Of a DNA stretch of 64,000 bases, positions 22,871-36,500 are shown one piece after another. The stretch is from Micractinium sp. NFX-FRZ (Eukaryota > Chlorophyta > Trebouxiophyceae > Chlorellales > Chlorellaceae): assembly GCA_029339195.1 (NCBI GenBank), contig JAPTJF010000074.1, forward strand, positions 62,001 through 126,000, in the 5' to 3' direction. Below the pieces are notes generated by a model. That model was given only the letters and a program-made list of their open reading frames with translations. It did no database searches and was not told where the DNA came from. Position numbers and translations under genes: made by a program. Within the stretch, counting starts at the first letter, position 1. Each line of letters opens with the position of its first letter.

Positions 22871-24562
22871 CCGCAGCCAACACGACGAAGAATGGCAATA
22901 CAGCCGTTGATGGGCGTCATCAGTTCGTGCGGCCGTTATAGATGATAACTTGCTGGAGCGCAGCCTTCTCGCAGCGACCAGGGCGGGCAGCCCTGCCAAA
23001 ACCCTGGGCCAGCTGCCGTCGGCTTACGGGGCCCAGCACACAGCACACATTTTCAGTTGAAATTATCAACGCATGAACACCTGCGCAGACGCGCTCCCAC
23101 ACCATGCAGGCCGTGCCTGCTGGGCTGGCATTTTGGTGTCTGCAGTCTTGCGCCGCACGCCTTGGTCTCCTTGCCCCCCACCTTTCCCGCGCCACACCCT
23201 TCATTCTTTGTGTCCCCTTTGTACTGCCACTCGGTGCCCACATGTCATTGGGCTGTCACTGCTGCACTGTGCCCATCCCGTCTTCCCCAACCGCTGCACG
23301 CGACCTGCCGTGCCCAGACCTCGCCTGCCCTCTTGCCAGGTATACTAACCGTCTTGCCAGGCAGCCCCTTCTGCGGCGGCTCCACCAACCCCTGTGCTCA
23401 GGATCCCCTTGCAATGAGCGCATCCTGTCACACAGCAATGAATCAACTCGACAGCGGCAACAGAGACAGGGGGGCACGCCAGAGGGCTGGCGGCAGCGGA
23501 GCAGGAATTGCAGGCAGGAGCAAGGGGGCATCAATCGGCACGGGCAGGCAGACAGCAGCAGACTTGCAGGCAGGGTAAAAGAGGGGCAGAGCAGGCATTG
23601 ATCGTAGTGCAAGAAACAAAGGAATGGGCGGCATCAAATGCGCATTGAGTTGGGTAAGAAGAGGGGGGCAGCATGGCCGGGGGGCAGGGTGCGCCCGGGA
23701 CCAGCCGGCAGTATAGGGGTGGCAAAAGGAGGTGGGAGGCACAGCGCAAGGAGGTTGAAAAGTGGGCACAGCGGCGGGCGGGCGGGCAGAGGGCTTCAAC
23801 GCAGCGGGGCATGTGAGGCAGCAGGGCGGGGCGAAAATGCTGTGCGGGGCTGAGAAAACTGTGGCGTTTGGTCCCTTAAAGACGAGGCGAGGAAAATGGG
23901 CAGGGCGCAGGCAGGGGGCGGCAGCAAGGAGGGGGGTCCCAGCACGCTTGCCCAGCCTGGCCCACGTTTGAATGCGCGGCACGGGCCGTGGGGAAAACCG
24001 GCCAAGCGTGTTTTTTGTGTTTAGGGTTGCAGACGAGGGAGGGGACTGAGAAAATTGTGCAGGGGGCTCCTGGGAAAGGGGGAGACACAGACAGACCGGC
24101 AGAGCAGTAGAGGGAAGACCTTGGCGGTGCGCATGGTGTGGTTGCGCACGGCTCAAGGGGGGGGGGGGGGGGATGAGGTACGGTGCGCTGCAGTGCTCAC
24201 ACACACACAGAGGGAGGAGAGGGGAGGGTGGTGCCAGGCATGAATTGGATGCCATGAAAGGGCAGGGGGCAGGCAGCGGGTGGCGCTGGGCAGGCGGCGC
24301 ACACCGATGGGAGCGCTCCGAATGAATGAGGGCGACAGCAGGGAGGCAGCGGGCAAGCGCAGGGGCAGCAGCAAGGAGAGCGAATCGGGGAGGGGCAAGT
24401 GCGGAGAGGTGGGCGGGAGCACAGCTCCGGGGGAGGGTTCCACTTGGTGCGGCCCATAGGGCAGGCAGGAGAGATTAGGGTGGGGTGGTGGTGCGGACCA
24501 GGAGCCACGCCGGTGGCGCAGTGCTCGGTGCGGCGGTTCGGCGGCAAGCCACCACCGCCAGC
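22871..24562. other. Convergent intergenic region with a 16-bp G run
   Basis: About 1.7 kb between the stop codons of the carbonic anhydrase and the START-domain gene. The many open frames are Pro/Ala-rich shadows without motifs. A run of 16 G lies at 24157-24172. No gene was supported. Confidence 0.4.
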
Positions 24563-27500
24563 TCAGCGGCGCGACGTCAGCGCAGAGTGCACCATTTTGA
24601 TGCCCGCCAGCAGCATCAGCCGCCCCGCCCAGCGGGACGACCTGATGATGCCAGGGCTGGCGGTGCCGCCGCCTCGGGGCCCCAGGCGGGAGGGGCCGGC
24701 GACGCCGCGGCGCAGGCGGCGCGCCATGGCGGCGTACGTGCTGTGCAGCGCGTCGTCGCCGCTGCTGCTGCCAGCATCGCTCTCCTCTCCATTGCCGTTG
24801 CCCCTGCCTGCTGCCTGCCCGTGCTCGGCAAGCTGCGGCAGCAGCGGGCGGCGGCGCCGCCGCGCGGCCGCCTCGCTGCCCCCCGCTTGGTCCAAGCTGC
24901 GCCGGCGGGCGGGCAGCGCGGTGGGGCCGCCCGCTGCGCTGGCAGCGGCAGCGGCATATTCGGCAGCTGCTGCCTGGCGGGCCTCGGCAAACACCCTGCA
25001 AGGGGTCGGGTAGGTGGGGAGGGGGAGGGTTGAGTGTGGAGCAGGGCAGGCGAGCCGGGTGTGGGCGGGCAGGGAGGCGGCAGCAAGTGGGGAGAGACTG
25101 CACACACGCATTCCCGTGGCTCAATTTCAAAGACGAGCAAAAAAAACCTTGGCTCAGCGCCGCCTGCTGCTTCTGCGTGTGAGCAGCACCAGCCGCCCAC
25201 GTCCCCCTCCCCCCACATTCCCGCCACGCCACACCGGCCGCCAGCCCCACCTGAGCGCGGCCTCGTAGTTTTGGATGTAGCCCCACATCCCCTTGACGGC
25301 CATCTTGGCCAGGCCGGGGCGCACCTGCGGGCAGCGGGGGGAGGGGGAGGGAGGGAGGAGGCGTAGGCGCAGGGCGGGGGTCAGTGGAGGCGAGCACTGG
25401 AGGCAGCGGTGACATGGCACAGGTGACGGCAGCAGGGGGTGCATGCAGCCGCCGTGCGCCGGAGCTGGCGGGTTGCCCACGACTTGCAGTCACCCCTCCA
25501 CCCACCCGCCCTTGAAATGCCAGGGTGCTTGGATCGCCTCCAGAACCCCCCTAGGCATGGGCCGTGGGAGCTGCCCACAAAACAACAAGCAAGCAAGCAA
25601 GACCAGGATGTTGGGAGGGCGGCGGCTCACCCCCGAGTCCTCAAAGTAGAGGGCCACCATTTCGGAGGAGGCGCCCCCGCTGCCGGGCAGCGCGCGCAGC
25701 AGCGAGGCGGACACAATGTCGGTCACCTTGACGGCGCGGTAACCGTCGCCTGCGCGGGGAGAAGCGGGGGAGAGGAGGCGGGCGGGTGGGGAGGGGGTGA
25801 GCAGGGGGTGGGCACAAGGTGGGCGGCGCGCGGGGGCGGACAGGAGGGGGTCTTTCATTTGGGAGAGGCATGTGCGTGGGCGGTGGGACATTTCACCAAG
25901 TGCCCCCAACATACGAGAGCCAAGAGCACGGCGTTGGCATTACAGACAGCACGCCGCTGCACAGGTGCGTGCTGCCAGCCTCCACCTCTCTGTCCATCAA
26001 CCCTCCCCAACACCCTCCCACTTCTCCACCCGCCCAGCGCTCCTCACCGGCGTCAGGCAGCGCCAGGCCGCGGCAGACGACGTAGCACCCGCCGTCGGCA
26101 GGGCGGTGCCACACGCGGCGCGCATACTGGTACTCGCGGGCCGCCTGCAGGCCAGGCGGGCAGGGCAGGAGGGTGAGCAGGTGAGCAGGGGAGGACGGTG
26201 TGTGTGTGGGAGGCCAGACAGAGTGCAGAGCCCCCGGCTGCCTGCTTGAAGCTGCACTGTGCACTCAGAACTGCTGCCTGCCTGCCTGCCCGCCTGAGGG
26301 TCCGGCCCCGCACCCCCAGCCATACAAGGGGCGCCATCAATCCCCCTGCTGGCAGCCCTCCCTCACCAGGGGGCGCGGGAAGCGGGAGCGGTAGCGGTGA
26401 AGGCACCACTCGCTGTGCTTGTGCAGCCGCCCGGGCTGGCCCTGCGGCTTCACCCGCCCAATGTCCAGCACATTCTCGTCCCACAGGTGCCTGCAGGGGG
26501 CAGGGCAGAATGGAGGGCGGTAAGCAAAATGTTGTGCCTATGTTTAGTCAGCCATGGCCAAAGCACATCTCATCCCACGATACCGCCAGCCACCCCCATG
26601 GCTGTCCCTCTGGCCGCGCCCCAAGAGTCCTTCCCTTCCCCCCTCCAGCCCCTCCCTCCACCCAGGCCCTGCGCCGCTCGCTCACCGCGCGTGGTCGTCG
26701 AGGTGGAAGGGGCGCAGGTCGCGGGGGGACACGCCCTGGAAGACGGCGCGGCTGCGGTAGGCGTACAGCCCGCCGCGCAGCGCCTGGCGCCACACCTGGT
26801 AGCCCAGCCCCTCGCTGCTGCGGTCCACCACCTGTGGGGAGGGAGCAACAGAAAGTGGCGGCAGGGGTGCAGGGCGAGAGTGTATTGGTGGCGGCAGAAG
26901 AAGGAAACGGAGAAGGCGAAGGAGAGGGAGGGGGGAGGCAGGGCGCAGGGCGGGCCAGGAGGAGCAGCTGACGGCACCCAGGGACCTCACAGCAGGCAGG
27001 CAGCACCGCAGGCAGGCAGGCAGGCAGCACCGCAGGCAGGCAGGCAGGCAGGCAAGGCAGCCCGGCCAGGGCAGGCAACCGCGCCCTCACCTGCTCCCAC
27101 CCCTGCTCGCTGAACCCCTCTGCCCCGCCGTCGGCGGCGCCCATCAGGCAGTCCCCGTCGGCCCAGGCGGGCGGCAGGCCCAGCTCCGCGGCCGCCGCAG
27201 CCGCCGCACCCTCCCCCGCCAAGGCGGCAAACTGCAGCAGGTGCTCGTCGGTGACATGCGCGCGGATGTCCTGCACAAAAAACAGGGCGGTTTGAGCGCA
27301 GGGGAGGGGAGGGTGGTGAGGGAAAGGAGCCCATTGTCCAAAGGAAACCTGTTCAACACCGCCGACTGCCCGGTGCAGCAGAGCAGTGGAAGCGGGAGGT
27401 GGGTGAGGGGGAGAGGGAGGAGCGCCCGCACGGGGGGGCAGCGCTCAGCAAATACATGCTGTGGGGCCCCTGCCTGCCCTCCTTCCCCACTGCATGCAAG

Positions 27501-30086
27501 CCGGCTGCCCAGGCCCCCATTCCCACCTGGGGGCAGTCTCCGTCCAGCCCCACGGAAGCCAGCGCTGAGCTGCCAGCATCCGGGGCCACGCAGCCGCCCA
27601 GGTGCCCCGGCGGGTGCCGCGCGGCGGCGCCCAGGGCAAGGGCGCTGCAGGACTGCAGGCGGGCGGCGCACGCCAGGTTCTCCAGCGCCACTTTCCTGCA
27701 GGCAGACGGGGCAGGGGCGCAGGCAGAGAGAGTGAGTGAGGGCTAGGGGTGGGGAATGAGGCCAGAAGCAGGGGGCGGTCGCCCGGCCGGCAAGAGTGCA
27801 AGTGCACCTTGCACTCACAGGGTTGAAGCGCACTCAGTTGGCAGCCAGCAGGCGCACGCTGTGGCTGCTGTGGCACTCCTAGCTCCCAGCCACCGCAGCC
27901 CCACCACAAGCCTTCCCCCCTTCCCAGCCCCTGCTGACCTGGCGGGGCCTGCGGTCACGCCGCCGTGGCTGTAGTGCCGCGCCGACACGCCATCCAGGCT
28001 CTGCCGCCGGCGGTCGGCGGCGCTGCAGGCAGCCGAGGCGGTGGCCTGCGCTGCAAGGTGCTGCACCGCCGCGCTTGCGGCAGCAACCTGTGGGGGCAGC
28101 GGGGCCGAGGCGGCGTGCTGCAGCGGGCTTGCGCCGTCGTCCGGTGGGTTGCCGTCGGTGCGGGCGGCCCCAGCGGAAGGGGAGCGGCGCAGCAAGGCGT
28201 CGAGCGGGCCGCGGCCGTCGCCCCCTGGGATGAGCGGGCGCAGCACAGTGTCCACGGTGCTGCTGGCCCAGGCGGCGCAGGCGGTGCCAGAGGCAGCGAC
28301 GCGCCGGGCCACCGCAGCCGCAGCCGCTGCAGCCGCTGCGGCCGCCGCCGCCGAGGGCGCGGAAGGTGAAAAGGCGCTGGCAAGGCCGGCATCGGCGTCA
28401 CCGCCGTCAACGGTGCCGTCGGCTGGGGCTGTGACTGGGCTAGCGTGATCGGCTGGGGAGGGGGCTGCGGCCCCAGGGCTGGGGGGCCAGGCGAGGGAGA
28501 GGGAGAGGGCCGGGAGCCAGCTGGAGAGGGCGGCAGCTGATACGGTGGCAGCCAGGCTGCTGCTCCCGCCGCTGGGGCTGGCATCGGTGCCTCCGGGCTG
28601 CTCTTGCTGTGCAGCCGCGGGCTCCGTTGCTGCGGCGGGCCCATCCATGCTGCTGCGGGCGCCGCTGCCGGGGCCATCCATGCTGCTGCGCGCGCTGGCG
28701 GGGCCGCAGCCGGCTGCCAGCTCAGCAAGCTCCTGGCCAGAGGCGATGCGCTGCATGCGGGGCGCCCACCTGGCATCCCTGCCCCCATGCTGCTGCTGCT
28801 CCTGCCGCTCCTGCTCCTGCACCTGCGCGCTGCTGCCCGGGGCGGCGTCCGCCGAGCCCGTGTCGAGCTGGGGAGATGCGCGGTGGTCGCCAAGGCTGGC
28901 GCCCCGATGCTCCGCCTGCCGGTGCGGGTGGCCGTGGTTGGGGGCGTGCTGGCGGTGGCGGCGGGGAGGGCTGGCCGGCGCTGGCTCAAAGTCCACGGAT
29001 GTGCGTGGCTTTGGGTGCGTGCGCACCTGCTGCCGCCGGTGCTGCCCGCCCCCCGCGGCATCCATGCTCCACCTCACATGCTGCTGCTTCTTGGGCTGGC
29101 CGCCGCCGCTGCCCGCGCCGGCTGCGGCCCGCCGCCGTGCCGTGCTGGCGCTGCTGCCCACGCTGTGATCGGGCAGGCGGAAGCTGGCGATTTCCTTGCC
29201 AGGGGAGGGCGGCAGCGCCAGGCGGCGTGCAGCGCCGCTGCTCTGGCTGGCGTACGGGTCTGCTGCGTCCCCGGCAGCAGCAGCAGCAGCAGCAGCAGCA
29301 GCTTTCCTGGCAGCTCTGCCCTCGCCGGCGCTGGCTGCCTGGGAGAGTGCGCTGCGATCCAGTTTCCTGCTGCCGGCGCGCTGGGCGGAGCGCAGCTGCG
29401 TGGAGTGCAGCAGGGCGGCGCCCAGCAGGCGCAGGTGGAGCGTGGAGAAGAGCTGGGCGGCGCGCGTGTGGCGGTCCAGGCTCCAGCTGATGAACCACAG
29501 CGCCAGCAGCGTGAGCAGCACAACCTCTGTGGGGCTGCTGGCCTGCAGGACGGCAGGCGCAGGAGGAGGGCGGGGCGGGCCAGGGACAGAGGGAGGGGTC
29601 GGGACAAGGCCGCGGGCAAGAGGGCCGGCCAAGGCGCCAGCAGCGGTGCTACACAGAAGGGGCGGGCGGGGTTCGAGGCGGGTGCCGCAGCACTGTACCC
29701 ACCAGGCGGAAGATGCCGTCGTAAATCATGTCGGCGGTGCGGGAAGCCAGGTACCTGCAACAGCAGGAAGAAGTGAGGCGCACGGTCGGGAAGCGGTAAC
29801 GGGGCAGCGGCAGCGGCGGCGGCGCTTCCAGCCCACGAAACGCCTTGCCGCGCGCCCTCGACACTTTTGTTCGGGCTGCTGGATCTCCTGCAGTGCGCCC
29901 GGTGTGCCGCGGCCGCCCCACGACACTGGGCAACCACCAGCGCTCACTCGGCCCACGAGCTCACCTGGAGAGCAGGAAGCAGTAATACGAAACAACACAT
30001 GCGATGGCAATGGCGGGTGTCCCCGTCAAGGTCCCAGGCTCCACGCCGGGCTTGACGAGCGGCTGCGCCGCAGCAGCGACAGCCAT
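24563..30086 (-). CDS. Membrane-anchored START-domain lipid-transfer protein (CP5-like)
   Basis: Eleven exons: 30086-29965, 29754-29703, 29542-27939, 27695-27527, 27270-27091, 26831-26686, 26490-26367, 26144-26048, 25749-25631, 25324-25251 and 24995-24563. They total 1040 codons with every phase matching. The N-terminus has hydrophobic segments (TPAIAIACVVSYYCFLLS; VVLLTLLALWFISWSLD), so it is probably membrane bound. A single 1.6-kb exon encodes about 535 low-complexity residues rich in Ala, Ser, Gln and Pro. Residues about 640-905 form the START domain: YQVWRQALRGGLYAYRS, LRPFHLDDHARHLWDENVLD, REYQYARRVWHRPADGG, TDIVSASLLRALPG, then LAKMAVKGMWGYIQNYE, which matches the final helix of plant CP5-type START proteins. 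Such proteins bind and shuttle a lipid between membranes; the ligand cannot be read from sequence. A hydrophobic segment near the C-terminus (AGRLMLLAGIKMVHSA) may be a second anchor. Confidence 0.85.
27000..27056 (+). repeat. GGCA microsatellite in START-gene intron
   Basis: Two blocks of tandem ggca units separated by gcaccgcag, in the intron between the exons at 26686-26831 and 27091-27270. Confidence 0.7.
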
Positions 30087-31375
30087 GGGGCGGCCCTCCT
30101 GCTAATTCAGCGCTCCCCGCTGCCCAAAAAACATGACAGACAGGCAGCCCGACCCACTGATGGAAGGGCGGTGCACAGAAAGTGGATGATGGCGCTTCCT
30201 GCGCCACATCCTTGCCTGCCCCGTCAGTGCCGGACCCAGGACCCACCTTCTGCTGCTGCGTCCGTCCTACCAATGTGAATTTGGCGATACCAAAGTGATA
30301 CTGGGGCTCATGTTTCGTCGATGGGCGGCGGAGGCGGCGGGGCACCAAGGTCCCGCCGCCGCCTGGCGGGGCGGTGGAGGGCGGGGACCAGCAGAGTCCC
30401 ACCCCAGCTCACAGCAGACAGGGCGTGTGAGGCATTCACTTGGCATGAATCCAATCAATTAATTATGTGCAACCGGCTTGTTGCATCTTTGCACGCTCCC
30501 TCACATCTTCCTCAGCCACTACGCATTGCCAGCCCAGCCACGCCCAGCCCGAGGCCCTGCCAGCCAGGCCCGTGCAAACTGGATTTTAGGTGAGGCCTTC
30601 AAGCCTGGTGCGCGGCAGACTGGGGCGAGGGGCCATTCTGTTCGACAGGGCGACTCTGCTGGCATTACCCTGCCATCTCCCAGCCTCCTCTGGTCCCAGA
30701 AGCCTGGAACCGTGTGCATGCTGCACCAATGCTTGGGAGAGCCAATGCAGCCAGTTGCTGTACCATGCTGGCGGTGCAGCACTCTGCTCGTGGCACACTA
30801 TGGAGGTCAGCCCGGCGTGACATGGGGGCGCCACTGCAGTCCCAGGATGCGGCATGCCTGGGCACCCCCCAACGACCCGTGTCAGATGCGGAACCGTGTT
30901 GCAGTGGCCTGTGTTACAGGGCATGTCGAGCATGTTGAGCATGTCCTTCCAACAAGAGGGGGCGCGTAGAGGAGAGCAGCGGCGAGCAGGAGGAGAGAGA
31001 AGCAGGAGGAGTGAGAGGAAGAAAGAAAGAGAAAAAGGTATGTACTGTGGGGGCAGAGATATTTAGGCAGAGGGGGCCGGCGCATAACTCAGGGCGGCGT
31101 CCGACCCGTGGGCAACCGGGGTGGGCACTGCGCTGGGCATGCAGCCTGACGGGCAGGCGGGGCCAGTATTGGAAGAGAGAGGGAATATAGCGAGGGAGGC
31201 GGTGTGTCAGAGTTGGAAAAGGGAGGCGAGTCTGGAGCCGCTTATGAGTCACAAGGTAGAGGGTGCCATAGAAAACAGTGCGGGAGGAGAGTTCGGGGAC
31301 TGGGTACGGGGGGAGAGTGCAGGGTGGGGCGGTGGTAGCAGCGCGCCGGCGGCCCGCAGCGCCGGCGGCCCCTGC
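30087..31375. other. Intergenic, no gene recognised
   Basis: About 1.3 kb between the START gene's start codon and the stop of the next minus-strand gene. It should hold the START gene promoter. No supported exon, RNA or repeat. Confidence 0.4.
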
Positions 31376-33524
31376 CTATCGCCGTGCCTGTGCGGGCGCT
31401 GGGGGGGGAGCCTCCTTGCTGCCGGCTGGGCCGGCCCAGCTCTCCAGGCGCACCGCGTTCAAGTTGCCGCTCAGCGAGGCACTCCAGATCTGGCCGCCAT
31501 TGGTGGAGGAGGCGTAGCCTACGTAGGCCACCTGCCCAGCAGCGGCGGGGGTGTTGCTGGCGGCGGTGGTGGAGTTGAAGGGCAGCCAGTAGACGGTGCC
31601 CGCGCCGCCACCTGCAGGGCTGGGCGGCCGCGACAGCACCAGCGCGTGTGGGGCGTCCAAGGCCAGCACCCGGCTGCCCAGGGCGGCGCTCCCCGCAAAG
31701 TCAAAGGCCCAGAAGGCGGGCAGCGTGTCCAGCGGGACGTCGAGCTTCACTGCGGCCAACGGGGCGCCAGTGGGCAGCGGGCTGGCGCCGCTGCCGCCCG
31801 CCAAATGCAGCGCAGCTTGCAGCGTGTAGGTGCCCGGGGTGCTGGCCCTCAGGGCCACCATGGCGGTGCCCAGCGTCGTATGGGCGTAAGGGTCGGTGCG
31901 GAACATGAGGGCGCGCCAGTTGGCGGGGGAGAGGAGGCAGGAGGCGGTGGTGCAAGCGGCGAGGAAGTTGGATTTGGTGAGGCCGGCGGTGTTGTCCAGC
32001 ACAAAGCTGCGGGGGAGGCGTGGGTGGAGAGGGGCCGAAGGGGAGATGAGAGGGCAGGCAAGGGGCTGCAGGGCAGAGGCATGCACCAAAGCTGCCCCCC
32101 AGCGGCAGCAGCAGCAGCAGCAGAGGATTGGCTGCAGCATGTGCCCACTTCCACCGCAACTGCCACCTGACATGTGTGCCCGCCCACCGCAACTGCCACT
32201 TGGGCATGTGCCAGTTCACTGCAGCTGCCACCTGGCATTCCGTGGCCACCCCCTGACTGCCACCACGTCCACCCTTGAGGCCCCCCCCACACACACACCT
32301 GGCGGCGGGGGGCGGCGGGGGCGGGGGCGGAGGGCTGGGCGGCGCGGGCGGCTGGAAGGTGGCCGACACCCGCCTCACGCGGCTGCCGCTCCACTCTGCG
32401 ACATAAAAGTTGCCCTCGGGGTCGCATGCCACGTCATACGGCCCCTTGAGCGCTGCTGAGCTGGCGGGGCCGCCGTCGCCGCCATACGCCTCTGTGCCGT
32501 TGCCCACAACGGAGGTTATGATGCCGGTGTGCAGGTCTATGCGGCGTATGCGGCTGTTGGCATAGTCTGCCACCAGCAGGGCACCCTGGCAGAGGGCCAG
32601 GCCCGAGGGCTGGTTGAGCTGCGCCTGGGCAGCAGGGCCGCCATCGCCGGAGAAGCCTCCCGAGAAAAGCGAGGCGCTGCCGTTGCCTGCCAGTGTGGTG
32701 ATGACGCCGGTGGCGCCGTCCACCCGCCGCACCCGGTGCTGCCCCGCCTCTGCAATGTAAATGTTGCCGCCCGGGTCGCGCACAAGGCCCGTGGGGCTGA
32801 GCAGGCGCGCGCCCGCGGCGGGGCCGCCATCGCCCAACGGCGCGCCGGCAGACGCGCCGCCCGCCACTGTGGTGATTATGTTTCTAACTAGGTCAACCTG
32901 CCGCACGCTGTTCTGCCCCACGTCAGCGATGAGGAGCAGGCTGGAGTCGGGGGCGACCCAGACCGCCTTGGGGCTGCTGAGGGGCGCTGATGTGGCGGGG
33001 CCGCCGTCGCCGCGCAGCCCGCTGCTGCTCCCCGTGCCAGCCACCGTGGTGATCAGCCCCGTCTGGGCGTCCACCTGCGGGCGGATGGGGCATGCACATG
33101 AGTGGAGTTATGTTAGCACAGCCTGTGCCTGCCTCGGGTGGCGGTGCCCCCCAGTCGGGGCGTCCACCTGCAGGCGGAAGAGGAGTATGTTGTGCGCACG
33201 GGGGATGAGGTATATGCAAGGCGCACGGGCGGTTGGGGAATAGGCAGGGCACACGAGGGGGTGAGGGGCAAGAGGGTGCCCTGCAGGGGACACCTGGGGC
33301 CGACGGCTGGGTGCCACCTGCCTCCGCCTCCACTTGGCCCCACCTGCCCCTGCCAAGCGCGTGCCAACACCACCCACCGCCGGACGGCAGCAACCCACCT
33401 CCCGCCTGCCACATCACCCGCCATGCTGCGCACGTGCCGAATGCTCTGGTCTGAACCGGTCAGCACTTGCCCCATCAACCGCCCTGGCTGCCCTCGCCTC
33501 GACAATCAACCGATCAATCAATCG

Positions 33525-33555
<31 letters not shown>

Positions 33556-36500
33556 CCCCCTCGCACCTTGCGCACGCGCCGGTTGTTCTGGTCTGCAATG
33601 TACACATTGCCCGCCCCGTCCACCGCGCTCTTGGAGGGCAGCTGCAGCTTGGATGCCAGCGCGCGGATGTTGTCGGGACCAAACCCCAACGACCCCGTGC
33701 CCGCCACGCTCACTATCCTGCCGCTGTCGTCCACCCGCCGCACCCGCCCTCCCTGGAACTGAGTGATGTACACGTGGCCCTGGGCGTCCAGGGCCACGCC
33801 TGTGGAGGAGAAGATGCGGGCCTTGGTGGCGGGGCCGCCGTCACCCAGCAGGGTGCCGGAGTCGGAGTTGGCCCCTGCCCCTGTGCCGGCAAAGGTGCAG
33901 ATGATGCCAGGGGTGAGGGACTGCGGGGGAGGGAGGGTGGGGAGCAGAGGGAGGGATGTTGGATGTGGCGAGGTGGGCTGGAGCAGAGGTGGGGCTTGGT
34001 GCGCATGTCAGGCGGGCACGGCAGGTTTGCGCTCATGTGCAACAGGCAAGGGGCGTTCAGGCGGGCACGGCAGGTTTGCGTTCATGCACAGCAGGCGTGG
34101 GCTGGCGGGCTTGCCTGGATGGTGGCGCAGGAGGGTGGCGGTGGCGAGGGGGGAGACCTTGGCGGCGGCGGTTGCGGAGGCGGGGGGCGCGGCGAGGGCG
34201 GCGGAGGCCGAGGGAAGGGTGGCGGGAATGGCGGCAAGGGGGGAGGCGGCGAGGGGTTTGGCGGCGGGGGCCTGCAGGGTGGGCAGGAATGGCACCCAGC
34301 GGCGCTCAGAAGGCTGCCTTGGGCCTGGAGAGCAAGGGCGCAAGCCACCCGGGTTCCGGGCAGTGCGCAGCAGCTCGGAAGCTTGGGCCCAAACGGCTTC
34401 ACGCCACCAGTCTGGATTGCACAGCTGCTCGCATAGGCACAGCGCAGACGGCGCGCCTTGTCCTGCGCATGCTCAACTGCAGCACTGCAATGCTGCCCTT
34501 GCGCTGCCACGTGCATTTGCTGCCCTTGCCCTGGCGCTGGCAATGCTGGCCTTGCACTCGCAAAGGCCAAGGTCCCATGCAGCACTTGCGCTCATGCGCC
34601 ATCTCACCGAGGTGAGGGCGGGCGGGGTGACGGGGGCGGCGGGGATGGGGATGGAGGAGGGGGCGAGGGCGAGGGTGGCGGCGGGCTGCAGCACAGGCAG
34701 CCACATGAGCAAGAGCCGTGAGGGCCAATGCCTAGTGACGGAGCGCCATGTGATTGCGCCCCACTGCCCACGCTTGCACACCCGCAGTGGGCGGAGGCAC
34801 ACATGCTGCAAGGCCCCCTCAAGCGCTCGCCGGGAGGTCAGAAATGCAGGGTGCCACCCCAAGACAGCACACTGTCAGCCCACTGGCTGTGCATGCGTGC
34901 CTGGGGGATGGAGGGTCGGGCGGCGGTGGTGACGGCGAGGGCGGCGGGGGAGAGGGGGAGGGCGGCGGTGGGGAGGGCTCGGGCGGCGGCGGTAACGGGG
35001 GCGGTGGTGATGGCGAGGGTGGAGGGGGAGAGGGGGCCGGTGGCGGTGGTGGCGGCTCGGGAGGTGGTGGCGCGGGGCTAGGAGGTGGTGGCGAGGGGCT
35101 AGGAGGTGGGGGGCTGCAGGTCAAAGAGCCACGGGCGGCAGCAGGTCAGGCCAGGTCACAGTGGGGGCAGCCTCCCACTGCGTGGCTGGGCATGGGGTCT
35201 GTGTCGCAAGTTTCTTTGCGGACAAACAGACTGTAAGCTCAAACAAGCAAGCCAGCCTGAGAAGACTGCATCATGCCTGTACACCGCAAGGGCAAGGCAG
35301 GTCATCACACGAGGGAGCACAACAATGCAGCGCCCACCTGGGTGAGGGCGGCGGTGGTCTGGGCGGCGGTGGTGGGGGAGGCGAGGGCCTGCGGCACGCC
35401 AAAGAGCAGTTTTCAAGGGTGTTGCCGGAGCAGGGTAGGGAAGGGTCTGACGAGCTTTCTCACAGGCAGGCACGCAGGGCCGACCAAGAGATGCATTTTA
35501 GAAATGCAGTGAAGGGATGCACGGGAGAGGTGCACTTATGAGCACCTGGGGGGTGGAGGGCGAGGGGAGGGGGGCCTGGGGCTGGGTGGCGGTCGTGGCG
35601 AGGGCGGTGGAAGCGACGGTGGCGGCGGCGGCAGCACGGCCGCTGCCGGGTCGACAGACCACACCAGCAGCGCGCCATCCGTGGTACTGTACAACCCCAC
35701 CCTCGCGTCCCCACAGTCCCTCCCGCCGCCAGCTCTCGTCGCATTCAGGGCCCCCAGATAGCGCTTGGTGCACTTGCTCCGCCCCTGCAGCAACAGGGCG
35801 GCAAGCGCAGGTGCGGGTGTGGAGGGCCTGCAGTAGCTACCAGGTAGCTACCATGTAGCTGCTTCGGGAGCTGGGCAGGCACCCACATGGGGAACCGCCT
35901 GCGCAGGCCACGTGTGCTGGGCTGCACCTCGTACTCTGCTCACTACTGCCCAGGCACATCGCGCCCTGCCCATGCACGCCCTGCTGCCTGCCCAAATGGC
36001 TGGCGCGGCGCAGCTGGGTGCGCCACTCCCCCTGCTAAGCCACTCGCATGCAAAGCCAGCTGTCAAGCCAGCTGTGCATGCATGTTTGTGACCCAAGGGC
36101 CTGTTGCCATACTCACCGCTGCCCGTATTCGAAAGTGGGACCGCCCCGACCCAGCCGGCTCCAGCACCCAGCCGCTCCCGGGGCCGAGCGCTGCGCCGGC
36201 GTTGCCGCAGGCAGCCACGGCAGTGGCCTGGCTGACGCTAGCACAGCTGCCGTGCGGCGGCACCCGCGACAGCACCTGCATTGAGGGCAGCCAGGCTCGG
36301 GTGAGTGTGGCCTTGCTGGCACTGTGTTGAAGGAGCAGAAATGCCAAGCTGGACCCCCAAACTGGCCCCCCCGTTGCTCCTGCCGCCACAACAACAGCGG
36401 CCCAGGGCCTAAGTTGACGGCATGCCCCAGGCCTGCCTCGCCCAGACCTGCCCCTGCTGCTGCCCCTGCCACCTTGGCTCCCCTACCCTCTTGTGTGAGC

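Noticed and set aside
23443..24255. Minus-strand 270-codon open frame
   Set aside because: No domain and a repetitive Pro/Leu/Ser composition; it lies in a convergent 3' intergenic region.
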